Of a stretch of 64,000 nt of DNA, positions 1 to 8,324 are shown in pieces (position 1 is the stretch's first letter; each line of letters opens with the position of its first letter). Source of the stretch: Acidobacteriota bacterium (lineage in GTDB: Bacteria > Acidobacteriota > Terriglobia > Acidiferrales > UBA7541); NCBI GenBank assembly GCA_016201285.1, contig JACQDE010000067.1, forward strand, positions 1-64,000, in the 5' to 3' direction. Under the pieces are notes generated by a model, which saw only the letters and a list, made by a program, of their open reading frames with translations, was not told the DNA's origin and did no database searches. The position numbers and the translations under genes are program-made.

Positions 1-467
1 GAACAGGGAAGGAACTCAGCCGTGCGCAAGAATAAAACACGGATACCACCGGAACCAAAAGCCGCTCCGTGCAGACTCACGTTGACTCGCAATGGCACCC
101 GCATCGAAAAAATCACCCGTTCTTCAGCACCCTGTTAGGGCTACCCCGGCCAGCGGGGCATCCGATTTATCCTCCTGAGCGGCCATTTCAGACCAGTAAT
201 CTCCCAAACGTGCAGCGTTTGTTGCCTGTTCAGGAATTGCGCCCTGGTGCGCTTCAGGACGCGAGAAATCACTGAATCTTGAGGCTGATATAGTGTACCG
301 TTCCAATTGCATTATTGTAACTCATTCACTGCGCAAGGGTTATGTGTCAAGGAGAGCAATTGTCGGATGGCATCTTGCGTGCCCCTACCCTTCGCTGGGG
401 TGGCCTCGAAGCTTCGGGATGCGCGGACACCCTCGGTGCAGGCGGAGGGCTGGAGCGGGAGGTCGTC
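1..467. other. Left-edge non-coding stretch
   Basis: No credible gene is visible here. The short open frames lack ribosome binding sites and do not resemble proteins. The region precedes the first operon and presumably carries its promoter, but no clear -35/-10 pair or sigma-54 site could be picked out. It could also contain the tail of a gene that begins outside the window. Confidence 0.5.
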
Positions 468-911
468 ATGATCGCGGAACGAATGGTTCGGCTGATTGAA
501 ACCCACTCGGACCAACTGGCCCGGGGGCTGATTGAGAAGTTCCTGAACTCGGAGAAGATGTCCGACATGAGAAAAGTTCCGCTGCCCGAGCTGCAGCAGC
601 GGGTGTATGAGATCTACCACAACCTGAACGACTGGCTGGAAACAAAAACCGAGACCGACATTGAGCGATGGTATACGGCCGTGGGTGCGCGGCGCGCATC
701 GCAGGGAGTCTCCCTGAGTCATTTGATCTGCGCGCTGCTGGCCGTGAAGGAACATCTCTGGGACTTTCTCTCGCGGGAAGCGCTGCTGGACCGGCCCCTC
801 GAGGTGTACCAAGAGATCGAGTTGCTTCGCCTGGTGGACCAGTTCTTCGACCGTGCCGTGTACTACGCGGCGCGGGGCCACGAACAGACAACGAAAGCGA
901 TGGCGGCATAA
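468..911 (+). CDS. RsbRD N-terminal-like sensor domain protein
   Basis: A stand-alone, all-helical protein of 147 residues beginning MIAERMVRLIETHSDQLAR. Its pattern (a helix with a conserved hydrophobic face, LPELQQRVYEIYHNL, then a block GVSLSHLICALLAVKEHLW) resembles the RsbRD N-terminal domain, which sits in front of sensor kinases and stressosome proteins. The ATG at 468 is chosen because GGGAGG lies five bases upstream; a longer frame from 342 has no such site. No output domain is attached, so it may act as a partner of another regulator. It is 21 bases upstream of the CoA-transferase gene, suggesting it senses a state relevant to that operon. Function is inferred from domain resemblance only. 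Confidence 0.65.
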   Translation: MIAERMVRLIETHSDQLARGLIEKFLNSEKMSDMRKVPLPELQQRVYEIYHNLNDWLETKTETDIERWYTAVGARRASQGVSLSHLICALLAVKEHLWDFLSREALLDRPLEVYQEIELLRLVDQFFDRAVYYAARGHEQTTKAMAA

Positions 912-932
912 CGCGGGCGGGAAGGAGACGCC

Positions 933-2279
933 ATGCACTGGCTTGACGATTATAGGAAGAAGCAAATGACGCCGGAGGATGCGCTCCGTTGCGTCCAATC
1001 CGGGATGCGCGTGTACATCCAGCCCGGGTGCGCCGAGCCGGAGGTACTGGCGGAGGCGCTGGTGCACCGGGCGCCGTTCGTGCGGAACGTGGAGATCGTC
1101 CACCTGCTGACCCTGGGCCGGGCGGACTACGTCGCCCCGGAGATGGCCGGCCACTTCCGCCACAACGCAATGTTTATCGGCGCAAACGTGCGCCAGGCGG
1201 TAAATGAGGGCCGCGCGGACTACACGCCAATTTACCTGAGCGAAATTGAGAGCCTGTTTGAGGACGGCGCGATGCCGATTGACGTGGCGTTGATCCAGGT
1301 ATCACCGCCTGACCCGCACGGGTTTTGCAGCTTCGGCGTAGGCATCGACACAACGCTGACGGCGGCCAAGGTGGCGAAGTACGTGGTGGCACAGGTAAAC
1401 GACCAGATGCCGCGCACCTACGGCGACAGCTTCATCCACGTGAGCAACATTCACGCGATTGTGGACGTCTCGCGGCCGCTGTGCGAGCTGCCTCGGGAGG
1501 AAATCACGCCGCTCCAGCAGGCCATCGCCCGCAACGTAGCCACCCTGATTCAGGATGGCGACACCCTGCAACTCGGCATCGGCGGAATTCCGGACGCGGT
1601 GCTGCTCGGACTGAATGACCGCAAGGATCTCGGCATCCACACCGAGATGCTCTCAGACAGCGCCGTGCCGCTGATTCAATCCGGAGTGATTAACGGCAGC
1701 AGGAAAACGCTTCATCCGAGAAAGATCATCCTCGGCTTCGTGCTGGGCACGAGGCAACTGTTCGATTACGTCAACGAAAATCCTATCTTCGAATTCCACC
1801 CGGTGAGCTACACGAACAACCCGTTCATCATTGCGCAGAACGATCGCATGGTGGCCGTGAACTCCACCCTGCAGATGGACATCACCGGTCAGGTCTGCTC
1901 GGACTCCGTCGGGCAATATCTTTATAGCGGCTTCGGGGGGCAGGTGGACTTCATCCGCGGGGCGCGGCATTCGAAAGGCGGCAAGCCGATTATCGCCATG
2001 CCCTCGACGGCCAAGAACGACACCATCTCGCGCATCGTGCCCACGCTGACACCGGGCTCGGGCGTGGTGGCCTCTCGCGGCTCGATCCACTACGTCGTCA
2101 CGGAATACGGGATCGCATACCTCCATGGGAAGTCCATCCGCGAGCGTGCCGAGGCACTGATTCAGATTGCCCACCCGAATTTTCGCAAGCAACTCTACGA
2201 CTATTGCGAGCACACGAAATGGCTGCAACGGCCGCTCGCCGTATTGTCCGAGCTGGCGAGTACTGATCCAAAGAGGTGA
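933..2279 (+). CDS. Acetyl-CoA hydrolase/transferase family (4-hydroxybutyrate CoA-transferase type)
   Basis: A 448-residue class I CoA-transferase. Visible family motifs are GIGGIPDAVLLGL, the segment HTEMLSDSAVPL holding the likely catalytic glutamate, GQVCSDSVG, and YSGFGGQVDFIRGA. The length matches butyrate/4-hydroxybutyrate CoA-transferases. It would move CoA between a short-chain acyl-CoA and a free acid such as acetate in the cytoplasm. A strong site GGAAGGAGA precedes the ATG. It lies in one operon with a branched-chain 2-oxoacid:ferredoxin oxidoreductase and a branched-chain aminotransferase, so branched acyl-CoA (for example isobutyryl-CoA) is the probable in vivo substrate; that last step is inference. 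Confidence 0.88.
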   Translation: MHWLDDYRKKQMTPEDALRCVQSGMRVYIQPGCAEPEVLAEALVHRAPFVRNVEIVHLLTLGRADYVAPEMAGHFRHNAMFIGANVRQAVNEGRADYTPIYLSEIESLFEDGAMPIDVALIQVSPPDPHGFCSFGVGIDTTLTAAKVAKYVVAQVNDQMPRTYGDSFIHVSNIHAIVDVSRPLCELPREEITPLQQAIARNVATLIQDGDTLQLGIGGIPDAVLLGLNDRKDLGIHTEMLSDSAVPLIQSGVINGSRKTLHPRKIILGFVLGTRQLFDYVNENPIFEFHPVSYTNNPFIIAQNDRMVAVNSTLQMDITGQVCSDSVGQYLYSGFGGQVDFIRGARHSKGGKPIIAMPSTAKNDTISRIVPTLTPGSGVVASRGSIHYVVTEYGIAYLHGKSIRERAEALIQIAHPNFRKQLYDYCEHTKWLQRPLAVLSELASTDPKR

Positions 2280-2282
2280 GGA

Positions 2283-2561
2283 ATGGCAAGCCAAGCACGC
2301 GGTAAGGTGACCATCGACGTCAACGAATGCAAGGGCTGCGGGCTGTGCGTGGAAGCCTGCCCGCCGAAGTGTCTTGAACTCGAAACCGAGCTGAGCGCTT
2401 ACGGCGTCCATCCCGCGCATTACCTCGGCGAGGACTGCACCGGCTGCGGGATCTGTTTCTATACCTGCCCGGAGCCGGGCGCGATCACCGTGTACAAGAT
2501 GGCCCCGCCGCCGAAGGCTACCCTCACCACCACGGAGGAGCGCAATGCGTCAGCTCACTAA
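2283..2561 (+). CDS. 2-oxoacid:ferredoxin oxidoreductase delta subunit (2[4Fe-4S] ferredoxin)
   Basis: A 92-residue protein with two classic cluster motifs, [15 protein letters not shown] near residue 14 and [15 protein letters not shown] near residue 50, giving 2[4Fe-4S]. It carries electrons from the thiamine-diphosphate subunit of the oxidoreductase. It starts three bases after the CoA-transferase stop and its last codons overlap the start of the alpha-subunit gene by 17 bases, indicating translational coupling. Size and motif spacing match the delta subunits of VOR/KOR enzymes. The C-terminal tail after the second cluster is short and low in complexity. Confidence 0.9.
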   Translation: MASQARGKVTIDVNECKGCGLCVEACPPKCLELETELSAYGVHPAHYLGEDCTGCGICFYTCPEPGAITVYKMAPPPKATLTTTEERNASAH

Positions 2562-3600
2562 AGGAAACGTCGCGGTGGTGAAGGGCGCCATCCTAGCAGG
2601 CTGCCGCGCCTACTACGGCTATCCGATTACGCCGGCCAGCGAAATCGCCGAAGCTGCCGCGCTTTACTTGCCGCAGGTGGGTGGCACGTTTCTGCAGGCG
2701 GAAAGCGAAGTTTCGGCCATCAACATGGTGTACGGCGCTTCTTCGGCCGGCGTTCGCGTGATGACCGCTTCATCCGGCCCCGGGCTGAGCCTGATGCAGG
2801 AAGGACTTTCTTATCTGGCCGCCGCGGAACTGCCTTGCGTCGTTGTGGACGTCGTCCGGGGCGGGCCGGGACTGGGCAACATCGCGCCGGAACAGAGCGA
2901 CTACTTCGCCATCGTCAAGGGCGGCGGGCACGGCTGCTACCGCAACCTCGTCCTTGCTCCCGCGTCGGTGCAGGAAATGGCCGACCTGACCATGCTCGCG
3001 TTTGAGCTGGCCGATCGGTACCGCAACCCGGCGGTGGTACTCACCGATGGCTTCATCGGGCAGATGATGGAGCCGCTCGAGCTGCATGCACACATCTCGC
3101 AAGCGCCGGAGAAACCCTGGGCCGTGCGTGGCACACCCGAGACCCGGCCCAATGTGGTGACTTCGATCCATCTCGAGCCGGACACGCTCGAAGCGCACGT
3201 GCGGAAACTCGAAGGCAAGTACAAACTGGCCGAAAAGCTCGAGCCGCGGTTCGAGACCTATCGAACCGAGGATGCCGACGTCCTGCTGGTGGGCTACGGC
3301 ATCGTCTCCCGCGTGCTCCGGTCCACCGTGGACCAGTTGCGCGAGCGCGGCGTGCGCGCGGGGCTGTTCCGCCCCGTGACGCTGTATCCCTTCCCCGCCC
3401 GTGCCCTAAAGCAGGAGGTGGACGATGTCCGGTTGGTGCAGGTGGTGGAGATGAGCACCGGAATGATGGTGGAAGATGTCCGGCTCACGATTGAAGGTCG
3501 CGTGCCGGTGGAGTTCTACAGCCGCGTGGGCGGAAATGTGCCGTCGGCCGAGGAAGTGCGCGACCACTTGCTGCAACGGATGGCTGCGCCTGTGGCGTGA
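2545..3600 (+). CDS. vorB: 2-oxoacid (2-oxoisovalerate):ferredoxin oxidoreductase alpha subunit
   Basis: A 351-residue alpha subunit. The N-terminal pyrimidine-binding domain shows [14 protein letters not shown] and the [15 protein letters not shown] block; the C-terminal half has the transketolase-C-like segment [12 protein letters not shown]. It forms the oxidative decarboxylation complex with the ferredoxin upstream and the fused beta-gamma protein downstream, converting a 2-oxoacid plus CoA into acyl-CoA, CO2 and reduced ferredoxin. The length fits the short-alpha VOR/KOR type. Assignment to branched-chain 2-oxoacids rests on the neighbouring aminotransferase and CoA-transferase, not on active-site residues, so 2-oxoglutarate cannot be excluded. 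Confidence 0.85.
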   Translation: MRQLTKGNVAVVKGAILAGCRAYYGYPITPASEIAEAAALYLPQVGGTFLQAESEVSAINMVYGASSAGVRVMTASSGPGLSLMQEGLSYLAAAELPCVVVDVVRGGPGLGNIAPEQSDYFAIVKGGGHGCYRNLVLAPASVQEMADLTMLAFELADRYRNPAVVLTDGFIGQMMEPLELHAHISQAPEKPWAVRGTPETRPNVVTSIHLEPDTLEAHVRKLEGKYKLAEKLEPRFETYRTEDADVLLVGYGIVSRVLRSTVDQLRERGVRAGLFRPVTLYPFPARALKQEVDDVRLVQVVEMSTGMMVEDVRLTIEGRVPVEFYSRVGGNVPSAEEVRDHLLQRMAAPVA

Positions 3601-3624
3601 GCTGCAGGCCAAGGAGGAGGCGTT

Positions 3625-5076
3625 GTGTCCGACTACCAGGTGACGCATTCGAAATCCAGGGTCTTCTACGACGTCTTTGAGCGCAAGCCCGAGCTGAAGC
3701 ACCAGACGCACTACTGTCCGGGTTGCGGCCATGGCGTGGCGCACAAGCTGGTGGCCGAGGCGATCGAGGAACTGGGACTCCAGGAGCGCACCATTTTCGT
3801 CAGCCCGGTTGGCTGCTCGGTCTTCGCCTACTACTACTTCGACGTGGGCAATGTGCAGGCCGCGCACGGGCGGTGTCCAGCGGTGGCCACGGGCGTGAAG
3901 CGCGCATGCCCGGAGAGCATCGTGGTCGCATACCAGGGCGACGGCGACTTGGCTGCCATTGGCACCGCGGAGATCCTTCACGCTGCCAATCGCGGCGAGA
4001 AGATCACCGTGTTCTTCATCAACAACGCGATTTACGGCATGACCGGCGGGCAGATGGCGCCGACCACTCTGGTCGGGCAGAAGAGCACGACTTCTCCGTG
4101 GGGCCGCCGGCCGGGGAACGAAGGCTACCCCCTGCACGTCGCCGAACTGCTGGCCACGCTGGAAGCGCCTGTCTATATCGAGCGCGTCGCCCTGTGCGAC
4201 AACAAGAACACGATGAAGGCGCGGAAGGCAGTGCGCAAAGCGCTGGAGCTGCAAAAGAATGGCGCGGGCTTCACCTTTGTCGAAATACTCTCGCCCTGCC
4301 CCACCATCTGGAAGATGGATCCATTGGACGCGCGCCGTTGGATTGAAGAAAAGATGCTGCCGGTCTTTCCGCTGGGCGTGTTGCGCGACCGAACGACGCC
4401 GCAAGTCGAAGACAGCGCGATCCCACAACGAACGATGGCCGAGGCGCTGGAGCTTGAGCCATTGGAGGCTGAAGCGGCCGAACTCAAGCATGCCCAGAAG
4501 GCGGCAGGCCACAGTCTGGCACTGAACATGGCCGGGTTTGGCGGGCAGGGCGTGCTGCTGCTCGGCCAGATCGTTGCGGAAATGGGCATGCGCGAGGGGC
4601 TCGAGGTGAGCTGGCTGCCGTCTTACGGCCCTGAAATGCGCAGCGGCAGCGCGCACTGCCACGTCTGCCTGGCCGAGGAACGCATCGGCTCACCCCTGAT
4701 CACCCATCCGGACGTGCTGATCGCGATGAACGAGATTTCACTGCGCAAATTCGCACCCCAGGTGAAACGGGGCGGGCTGATCCTCTACAACCGTTCGGCG
4801 CTACCAGAAGGTTTTTCGGTGCCGCAGGCGCGGGTCGTTTGTGTGCCCGCATCCGATCTCGCCGATCAGATCGGCACGGCCAAAGTCGCCAACGTGGTGT
4901 TACTCGGCGCGCTGATGGCCGAGAGTGAATTGCTCACACAGGAGTGTGCGATAGCTGTTCTGGAATCCACTGTGGGCACGAAGGCCAAGGGCGCCGCCCT
5001 GATCGAGATGAACCGCCGCGCTCTCGAGGCCGGCCGTGAGTTTATGAAAAAAGCCGCTACCCCTGTGCTTCATTAG
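3625..5076 (+). CDS. 2-oxoacid:ferredoxin oxidoreductase, fused beta-gamma subunit
   Basis: A GTG-started protein of 483 residues; AAGGAGGAGG sits four bases upstream, which decides the start. Residues about 1-270 are the thiamine-diphosphate-binding beta subunit, with YCPGCGHGVAHKL, the GDGDLAAIGTAEI motif ending in the NN pair, and NAIYGMTGGQMAPTT. After a linker rich in Glu, Leu and Ala, residues about 300-480 form the gamma domain with intact GFGGQGVLLLG and SYGPEMRSGSAHC. In many organisms beta and gamma are separate proteins, so this fusion keeps strict stoichiometry. It completes a VOR-like enzyme with the two preceding genes; the next gene is an aminotransferase. Confidence 0.87.
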   Translation: MSDYQVTHSKSRVFYDVFERKPELKHQTHYCPGCGHGVAHKLVAEAIEELGLQERTIFVSPVGCSVFAYYYFDVGNVQAAHGRCPAVATGVKRACPESIVVAYQGDGDLAAIGTAEILHAANRGEKITVFFINNAIYGMTGGQMAPTTLVGQKSTTSPWGRRPGNEGYPLHVAELLATLEAPVYIERVALCDNKNTMKARKAVRKALELQKNGAGFTFVEILSPCPTIWKMDPLDARRWIEEKMLPVFPLGVLRDRTTPQVEDSAIPQRTMAEALELEPLEAEAAELKHAQKAAGHSLALNMAGFGGQGVLLLGQIVAEMGMREGLEVSWLPSYGPEMRSGSAHCHVCLAEERIGSPLITHPDVLIAMNEISLRKFAPQVKRGGLILYNRSALPEGFSVPQARVVCVPASDLADQIGTAKVANVVLLGALMAESELLTQECAIAVLESTVGTKAKGAALIEMNRRALEAGREFMKKAATPVLH

Positions 5077-5103
5077 AGCCGCGCAGCGTGTCGGGAGGAA
5101 GGA

Positions 5104-6057
5104 ATGCAAACTACACTGGATCCGAACCTGCTGGTCTATTTTGAAGGGACCTACATGCCCCTGGCTGAAGCGAAGGTGGGCTTGCTCACGCATGCGCTGC
5201 ATTACGGCTCCGGGGTCTTCGAGGGCATCCGCGGATACTGGTCGGCGGAGGACGAAGAGGTTTATCTCTTCCGCGCGCGCGAGCATTACGAGCGCTGGAA
5301 AGCCAACGCCCGGCTGCTGAAGATCGACATTCCGCTCTCCACAAAGCAGCTTTGCGACATCACTTGCGAGCTGATTGTGCGCAACCACCTGCGCACCGAC
5401 GTGTACATCCGGCCGCTCGTGTTCAAGTCGCGCCAGGGCATCGGCGTGGCGTTTGGGCCAGAGTTCGAGCTGGCCATCGTCGTAGTGCCCTTCGGCACCT
5501 ACATTGACAGCTCGCGCGGGCTGCGCGTTGCCGTCTCGTCGTGGCGGCGCGTGGACGACAATGCCATTCCGGCGCGCGGCAAGATCTGCGGCGCATACGT
5601 GAACAGCGCACTTTCCGGAGACGAGGCGCGGGCCAACGGCTTCGACGAGGCTATCGTGCTGACCAACGACGGCCACGTGGCCGAGGGCGCGGCGTCGAAT
5701 GTCTTTGTCGTGCGCCACGGCCAGCTCATCACCCCGCCCGTATACGACAACATCCTCGAAGGCATCACCCGCGCTACGGTGATCGATCTCGGCCGCGACA
5801 TGTGGATCGAGACGATTGAGCGACCGGTGGATCGCACCGAGCTTTACGTCGCCACCGAGGCTTTCTTCGCTGGCACGGCCTTTGAGATTGCGCCGATCAT
5901 CGAAGTGGACCGCCACCCGATCGGCAACGGCTCCGTCGGCCACATCACCCGCCGGCTTCAGGAGGCGTACGTCGACGTCACGCGCGGCCGCACCGCCCGC
6001 GGCAGCCACTGGCGCTTGCCCGCGTACCGTGAGACCGGCGTGCGGTCGGTCACCTGA
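5104..6057 (+). CDS. ilvE: Branched-chain amino acid aminotransferase (class IV PLP enzyme)
   Basis: A 317-residue class IV aminotransferase. It has the N-terminal HALHYGSGVFEGIRGY motif, the lysine region ARGKICGAYVNSALSGDEA, the segment EAIVLTNDGHVAEGAASNVF, and LEGITRATVIDL. It interconverts branched-chain amino acids and 2-oxoacids with 2-oxoglutarate/glutamate, supplying the substrate of the oxidoreductase encoded just upstream. AGGAAGGA precedes the ATG. It is the last gene of the operon, with a strong terminator directly after it. A second, distinct aminotransferase of this family occurs at 61530, so this copy may be dedicated to catabolism; that division is inference. Confidence 0.9.
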   Translation: MQTTLDPNLLVYFEGTYMPLAEAKVGLLTHALHYGSGVFEGIRGYWSAEDEEVYLFRAREHYERWKANARLLKIDIPLSTKQLCDITCELIVRNHLRTDVYIRPLVFKSRQGIGVAFGPEFELAIVVVPFGTYIDSSRGLRVAVSSWRRVDDNAIPARGKICGAYVNSALSGDEARANGFDEAIVLTNDGHVAEGAASNVFVVRHGQLITPPVYDNILEGITRATVIDLGRDMWIETIERPVDRTELYVATEAFFAGTAFEIAPIIEVDRHPIGNGSVGHITRRLQEAYVDVTRGRTARGSHWRLPAYRETGVRSVT

Positions 6058-6084
6058 GAATCCTCAACAGCGTCTCCTCCTCAG

Positions 6085-6119
6085 GGCCGTCCCGGTAAGC
6101 CGGGACGGCCTTCTTCTTT
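6085..6119 (+). terminator. Rho-independent terminator after ilvE
   Basis: A perfect 11-base-pair GC-rich hairpin (arms 6085-6095 and 6100-6110, loop TAAG) is followed by TTCTTCTTT. It lies 28 bases after the ilvE stop and ends the first operon. Confidence 0.9.
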
Positions 6120-6126
6120 GAAAGAT

Positions 6127-6144
6127 GCCCACCTAAAGGTGGGC
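6127..6144. repeat. REP-like palindrome (GCCCACCT type)
   Basis: GCCCACCT and AGGTGGGC form a perfect 8-base-pair palindrome with a 2-base loop. A related but imperfect copy occurs at 33803. It is probably a dispersed intergenic repeat rather than a gene-specific signal. Confidence 0.5.
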
Positions 6145-6529
6145 GCTACGTATTTGAAATGCTTCACGCAATCCGCGCGGCACTTCGCAGTTCCTGATGA
6201 AAATCGCAACGGGCGTAATAGAGAATCGCAACACTCGCTTTGCGGAGCGGAAGTGTTGGTTTTTCAATCACCACCGCACAAAAGCAGATTCGGGCGCGGT
6301 GCTGGTGTTGCGAATATGAACAAGGCTGGAGTCCGGCGATGCCACATGTGTTTTGTTCCAGGTTTGCCGCAGATCTCATTACGCTGATTTTCAAGCGGTT
6401 GTGACCAAGGATCACGCCGGCGCTCTCGAGCGCAAAACGGCAGCCCACGTGCCCTTCTGATATGTGCAATGCGCCCTCAGAAAGCGGCCCGCCCGCAGCG
6501 CCAACCGGGACGGGTCAGGGAGGTAGGCC
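6145..6529. other. Intergenic region before the GcvH-like gene
   Basis: About 385 bases between the first operon's terminator and the GcvH-like gene. Open frames here have no protein-like character or ribosome binding site. The composition is less GC-rich than the surroundings. It must contain the promoter of the following gene, but no confident core promoter was recognised. Confidence 0.45.
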
Positions 6530-7195
6530 ATGACCGTCATCCTGGTTCTCGCAACTTTCGCGGTTCTCCTGACGATTGAATACTTCATGCATCGGGAGCG
6601 CACGACGCAGCCGGTCATTCAGACTGCAGCTCCGAAACAGCCCCGCATCCAGCCGGAATTTGTCGCCGGCTTCGCGCTGCCCGAAAACCTGAGATACCAC
6701 CCGGGCCACACCTGGGCCCTCAGCGAAAGCCCAAACCTGGTCCGCGTGGGCATCGACGATTTCGCCGCTCGCCTGGCAGGAAGCGTCGCGAAAATCCGCC
6801 TGCCGCAACGCGGGCAGTGGGTGCGCCAGGGACAGAAGATCCTGACGCTTTTGCGGGACGGCGCTGCCGCGGAGATGGTTTCTCCGATGGAGGGCATTGT
6901 CACCGACGTGAACGAAGCCGTCCTGCTCGATCCCGAACTCGCCCGGCGTGATCCGTACGGCGAGGGCTGGTTGGTGAAGTTGAACGCCCCCGACGCGAAG
7001 TTGAACTTCCGCAATCTGCTCGGCGGAATGGTCGCGCGGCGCTGGATGGAAGAGGCGGCTGCGCGCCTGCGCTACAAGATCGGAATGACCGCCACCGCGC
7101 TGGCGCAGGATGGCGGCGTGGTCGTGGAAGACGTAAGCCGGCTCCTGTCCGACAAGAAATGGACCGACCTGACCCAGGAATTCTTCCTCTCCTGA
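6530..7195 (+). CDS. Membrane-anchored GcvH-like protein lacking the lipoyl lysine
   Basis: A 221-residue protein with one N-terminal membrane helix (about residues 2-18, VILVLATFAVLLTIEYF) and then a glycine-cleavage-H-like beta-barrel (about 50-150). Motifs include YHPGHTWAL, GIDDFAARLAG, LPQRGQWVRQGQ and SPMEGIVTDVN. Aligned by eye with the true GcvH at 51115, the lipoylated lysine (Lys62 there) is replaced by Gly111 in LLRDGAAAEMVSP, so it cannot carry lipoate at the usual site. A helical C-terminal extension follows. AGGGAGG precedes the ATG. It stands just upstream of the HybA/HybB-like redox operon, suggesting a structural or assembly role there; its function is unknown. Confidence 0.8.
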   Translation: MTVILVLATFAVLLTIEYFMHRERTTQPVIQTAAPKQPRIQPEFVAGFALPENLRYHPGHTWALSESPNLVRVGIDDFAARLAGSVAKIRLPQRGQWVRQGQKILTLLRDGAAAEMVSPMEGIVTDVNEAVLLDPELARRDPYGEGWLVKLNAPDAKLNFRNLLGGMVARRWMEEAAARLRYKIGMTATALAQDGGVVVEDVSRLLSDKKWTDLTQEFFLS

Positions 7196-7224
7196 GCCCG
7201 CTATGCCTCACCTCTTCCCAAAGA

Positions 7225-7249
7225 CAGGGGCGACCAAGCGTCGCCCCTG
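7225..7249. repeat. Perfect 10-bp palindrome, REP-like or weak terminator
   Basis: CAGGGGCGAC (7225-7234) and GTCGCCCCTG (7240-7249) form a perfect stem with a 5-base loop just after the GcvH-like gene. It is not followed by a T-run on the plus strand, so it is better read as a palindromic repeat that may still stabilise or end the upstream transcript. A smaller palindrome, ATGCCC/GGGCAT, lies at 7272-7287. Confidence 0.5.
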
Positions 7250-7518
7250 CAAAACGCGCCCAGCCTATAAAATGCCCAAGGGGGCATCGCCGCCGGCCTG
7301 GGAAAAGCTATTGTCTTCTTCAAGGGGTCCTTATGGACTCGACTCCTGCGCGCCGTGCAATGGGTCGAAATGCCCACTCTGGCCCACTGAGTAGCGTTGA
7401 ATTTCTCAGCAGTAGGCGAGGGGTTGCGCCCAAATCTCGACAAGCTCTCCATCCGCCGCGCAAATCTTTACTCTGCAATCAATTACCCAAACACAGGAAA
7501 CGCGCATTCGGCAAGTCC

Positions 7519-7534
7519 TGGCAGGCCGTTTGCC
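7519..7534 (+). promoter_or_regulatory. Sigma-54 (RpoN) promoter of the redox operon
   Basis: TGGCAGGCCGTTTGCC matches the -24/-12 consensus (TGGCACG, four bases, TTGCW) at nearly every position, with the invariant GG and GC separated by exactly ten bases. The expected start of transcription is near 7545, leaving a leader of about 20 bases before the ATG at 7568. The same operon encodes a sigma-54-dependent activator (11255), so autoregulation is likely. Confidence 0.78.
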
Positions 7535-7567
7535 TTCCCTATCCATGAGAGTGTCATGGAGCGAACG

Positions 7568-8317
7568 ATGAGCAAGGCCATCCTTTATGACGCAACTCTT
7601 TGTATCAACTGCAAGCAGTGCGAAGTCGCCTGCGCCGAGCGCAACAAACTCCCGTACAGCGACGTGATTGCCGCCGAGCAGAAGCAATCGGCGCACAAGC
7701 TCACGGTCGTGGTCGAGCGCGGCGACAAGTTTATGCGCCGGCTGTGCATGAACTGCCTCGACCCCACTTGCGCTTCGGTCTGCCCCGTGGGTGCATTTCG
7801 CAAAACGGCGGCCGGGCCAGTCGTCTATGACGAACGCAAGTGCATGGGCTGCCGCTACTGCATGGTGGCGTGCCCCTTCAGCGTGCCGAAGTACGAGTGG
7901 AGCAAGACTCTCCCGCTGGTGCGCAAATGTGACATGTGCGCCGACCGCTTGGCCGCGGGCCAGATGACGGCCTGCTCAGAAGCATGCCCCACGGGCGCCA
8001 CCAAGACCGGTGACCGCGACGCGCTGGTTGCCGAAGCGCTCGAGCGCATCCGCGAAAAGCCTGAGCAGTATTACAAGCACGTCTATGGGGTGGACGAGGT
8101 CGGCGGAACTTCGGTGCTTCTGCTCTCCAGCGTGCCCTTCGAGCAGTTTGGCTACCCCGGCGATCTAACACACGACCCGCTGCCGATGCTCACCTATCGC
8201 GTGCTCTCGCGCATCCCCGACCTGGTCACGCTATTCGGAACGGCGCTGGGCGGTATCTGGTGGATCACCAACCGGCGCGCACAAGTGGCCGCCGTGGAAT
8301 CCGGCGAGAGAAAGTGA
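7568..8317 (+). CDS. HybA-like 4[4Fe-4S] ferredoxin subunit
   Basis: A 249-residue iron-sulfur electron-transfer protein of the HybA/DmsB/NrfC group. Four cysteine clusters are visible: CINCKQCEVAC, CMNCLDPTCASVCP, CMGCRYCMVACPF and CDMCADRLAAGQMTACSEACP. A hydrophobic C-terminal helix (near PDLVTLFGTALGGIWWI) would anchor it to the membrane, as in HybA. The start at 7568 has GGAG six bases upstream; the frame is open further back but without a binding site. Unlike typical HybA there is no Tat signal at the N terminus, which suggests a cytoplasmic location. Its partner is the NrfD/HybB protein seven bases downstream. Confidence 0.85.
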   Translation: MSKAILYDATLCINCKQCEVACAERNKLPYSDVIAAEQKQSAHKLTVVVERGDKFMRRLCMNCLDPTCASVCPVGAFRKTAAGPVVYDERKCMGCRYCMVACPFSVPKYEWSKTLPLVRKCDMCADRLAAGQMTACSEACPTGATKTGDRDALVAEALERIREKPEQYYKHVYGVDEVGGTSVLLLSSVPFEQFGYPGDLTHDPLPMLTYRVLSRIPDLVTLFGTALGGIWWITNRRAQVAAVESGERK

Positions 8318-8324
8318 CACGGTC

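Noticed and set aside
69-312. Two short frames at the left edge on both strands
   Set aside because: No ribosome binding site, no similarity to known proteins and biased composition.
6301-6345. Possible sigma-54 promoter upstream of the GcvH-like gene
   Set aside because: CTGGAG and TGCC are eleven rather than ten bases apart and match the consensus poorly.
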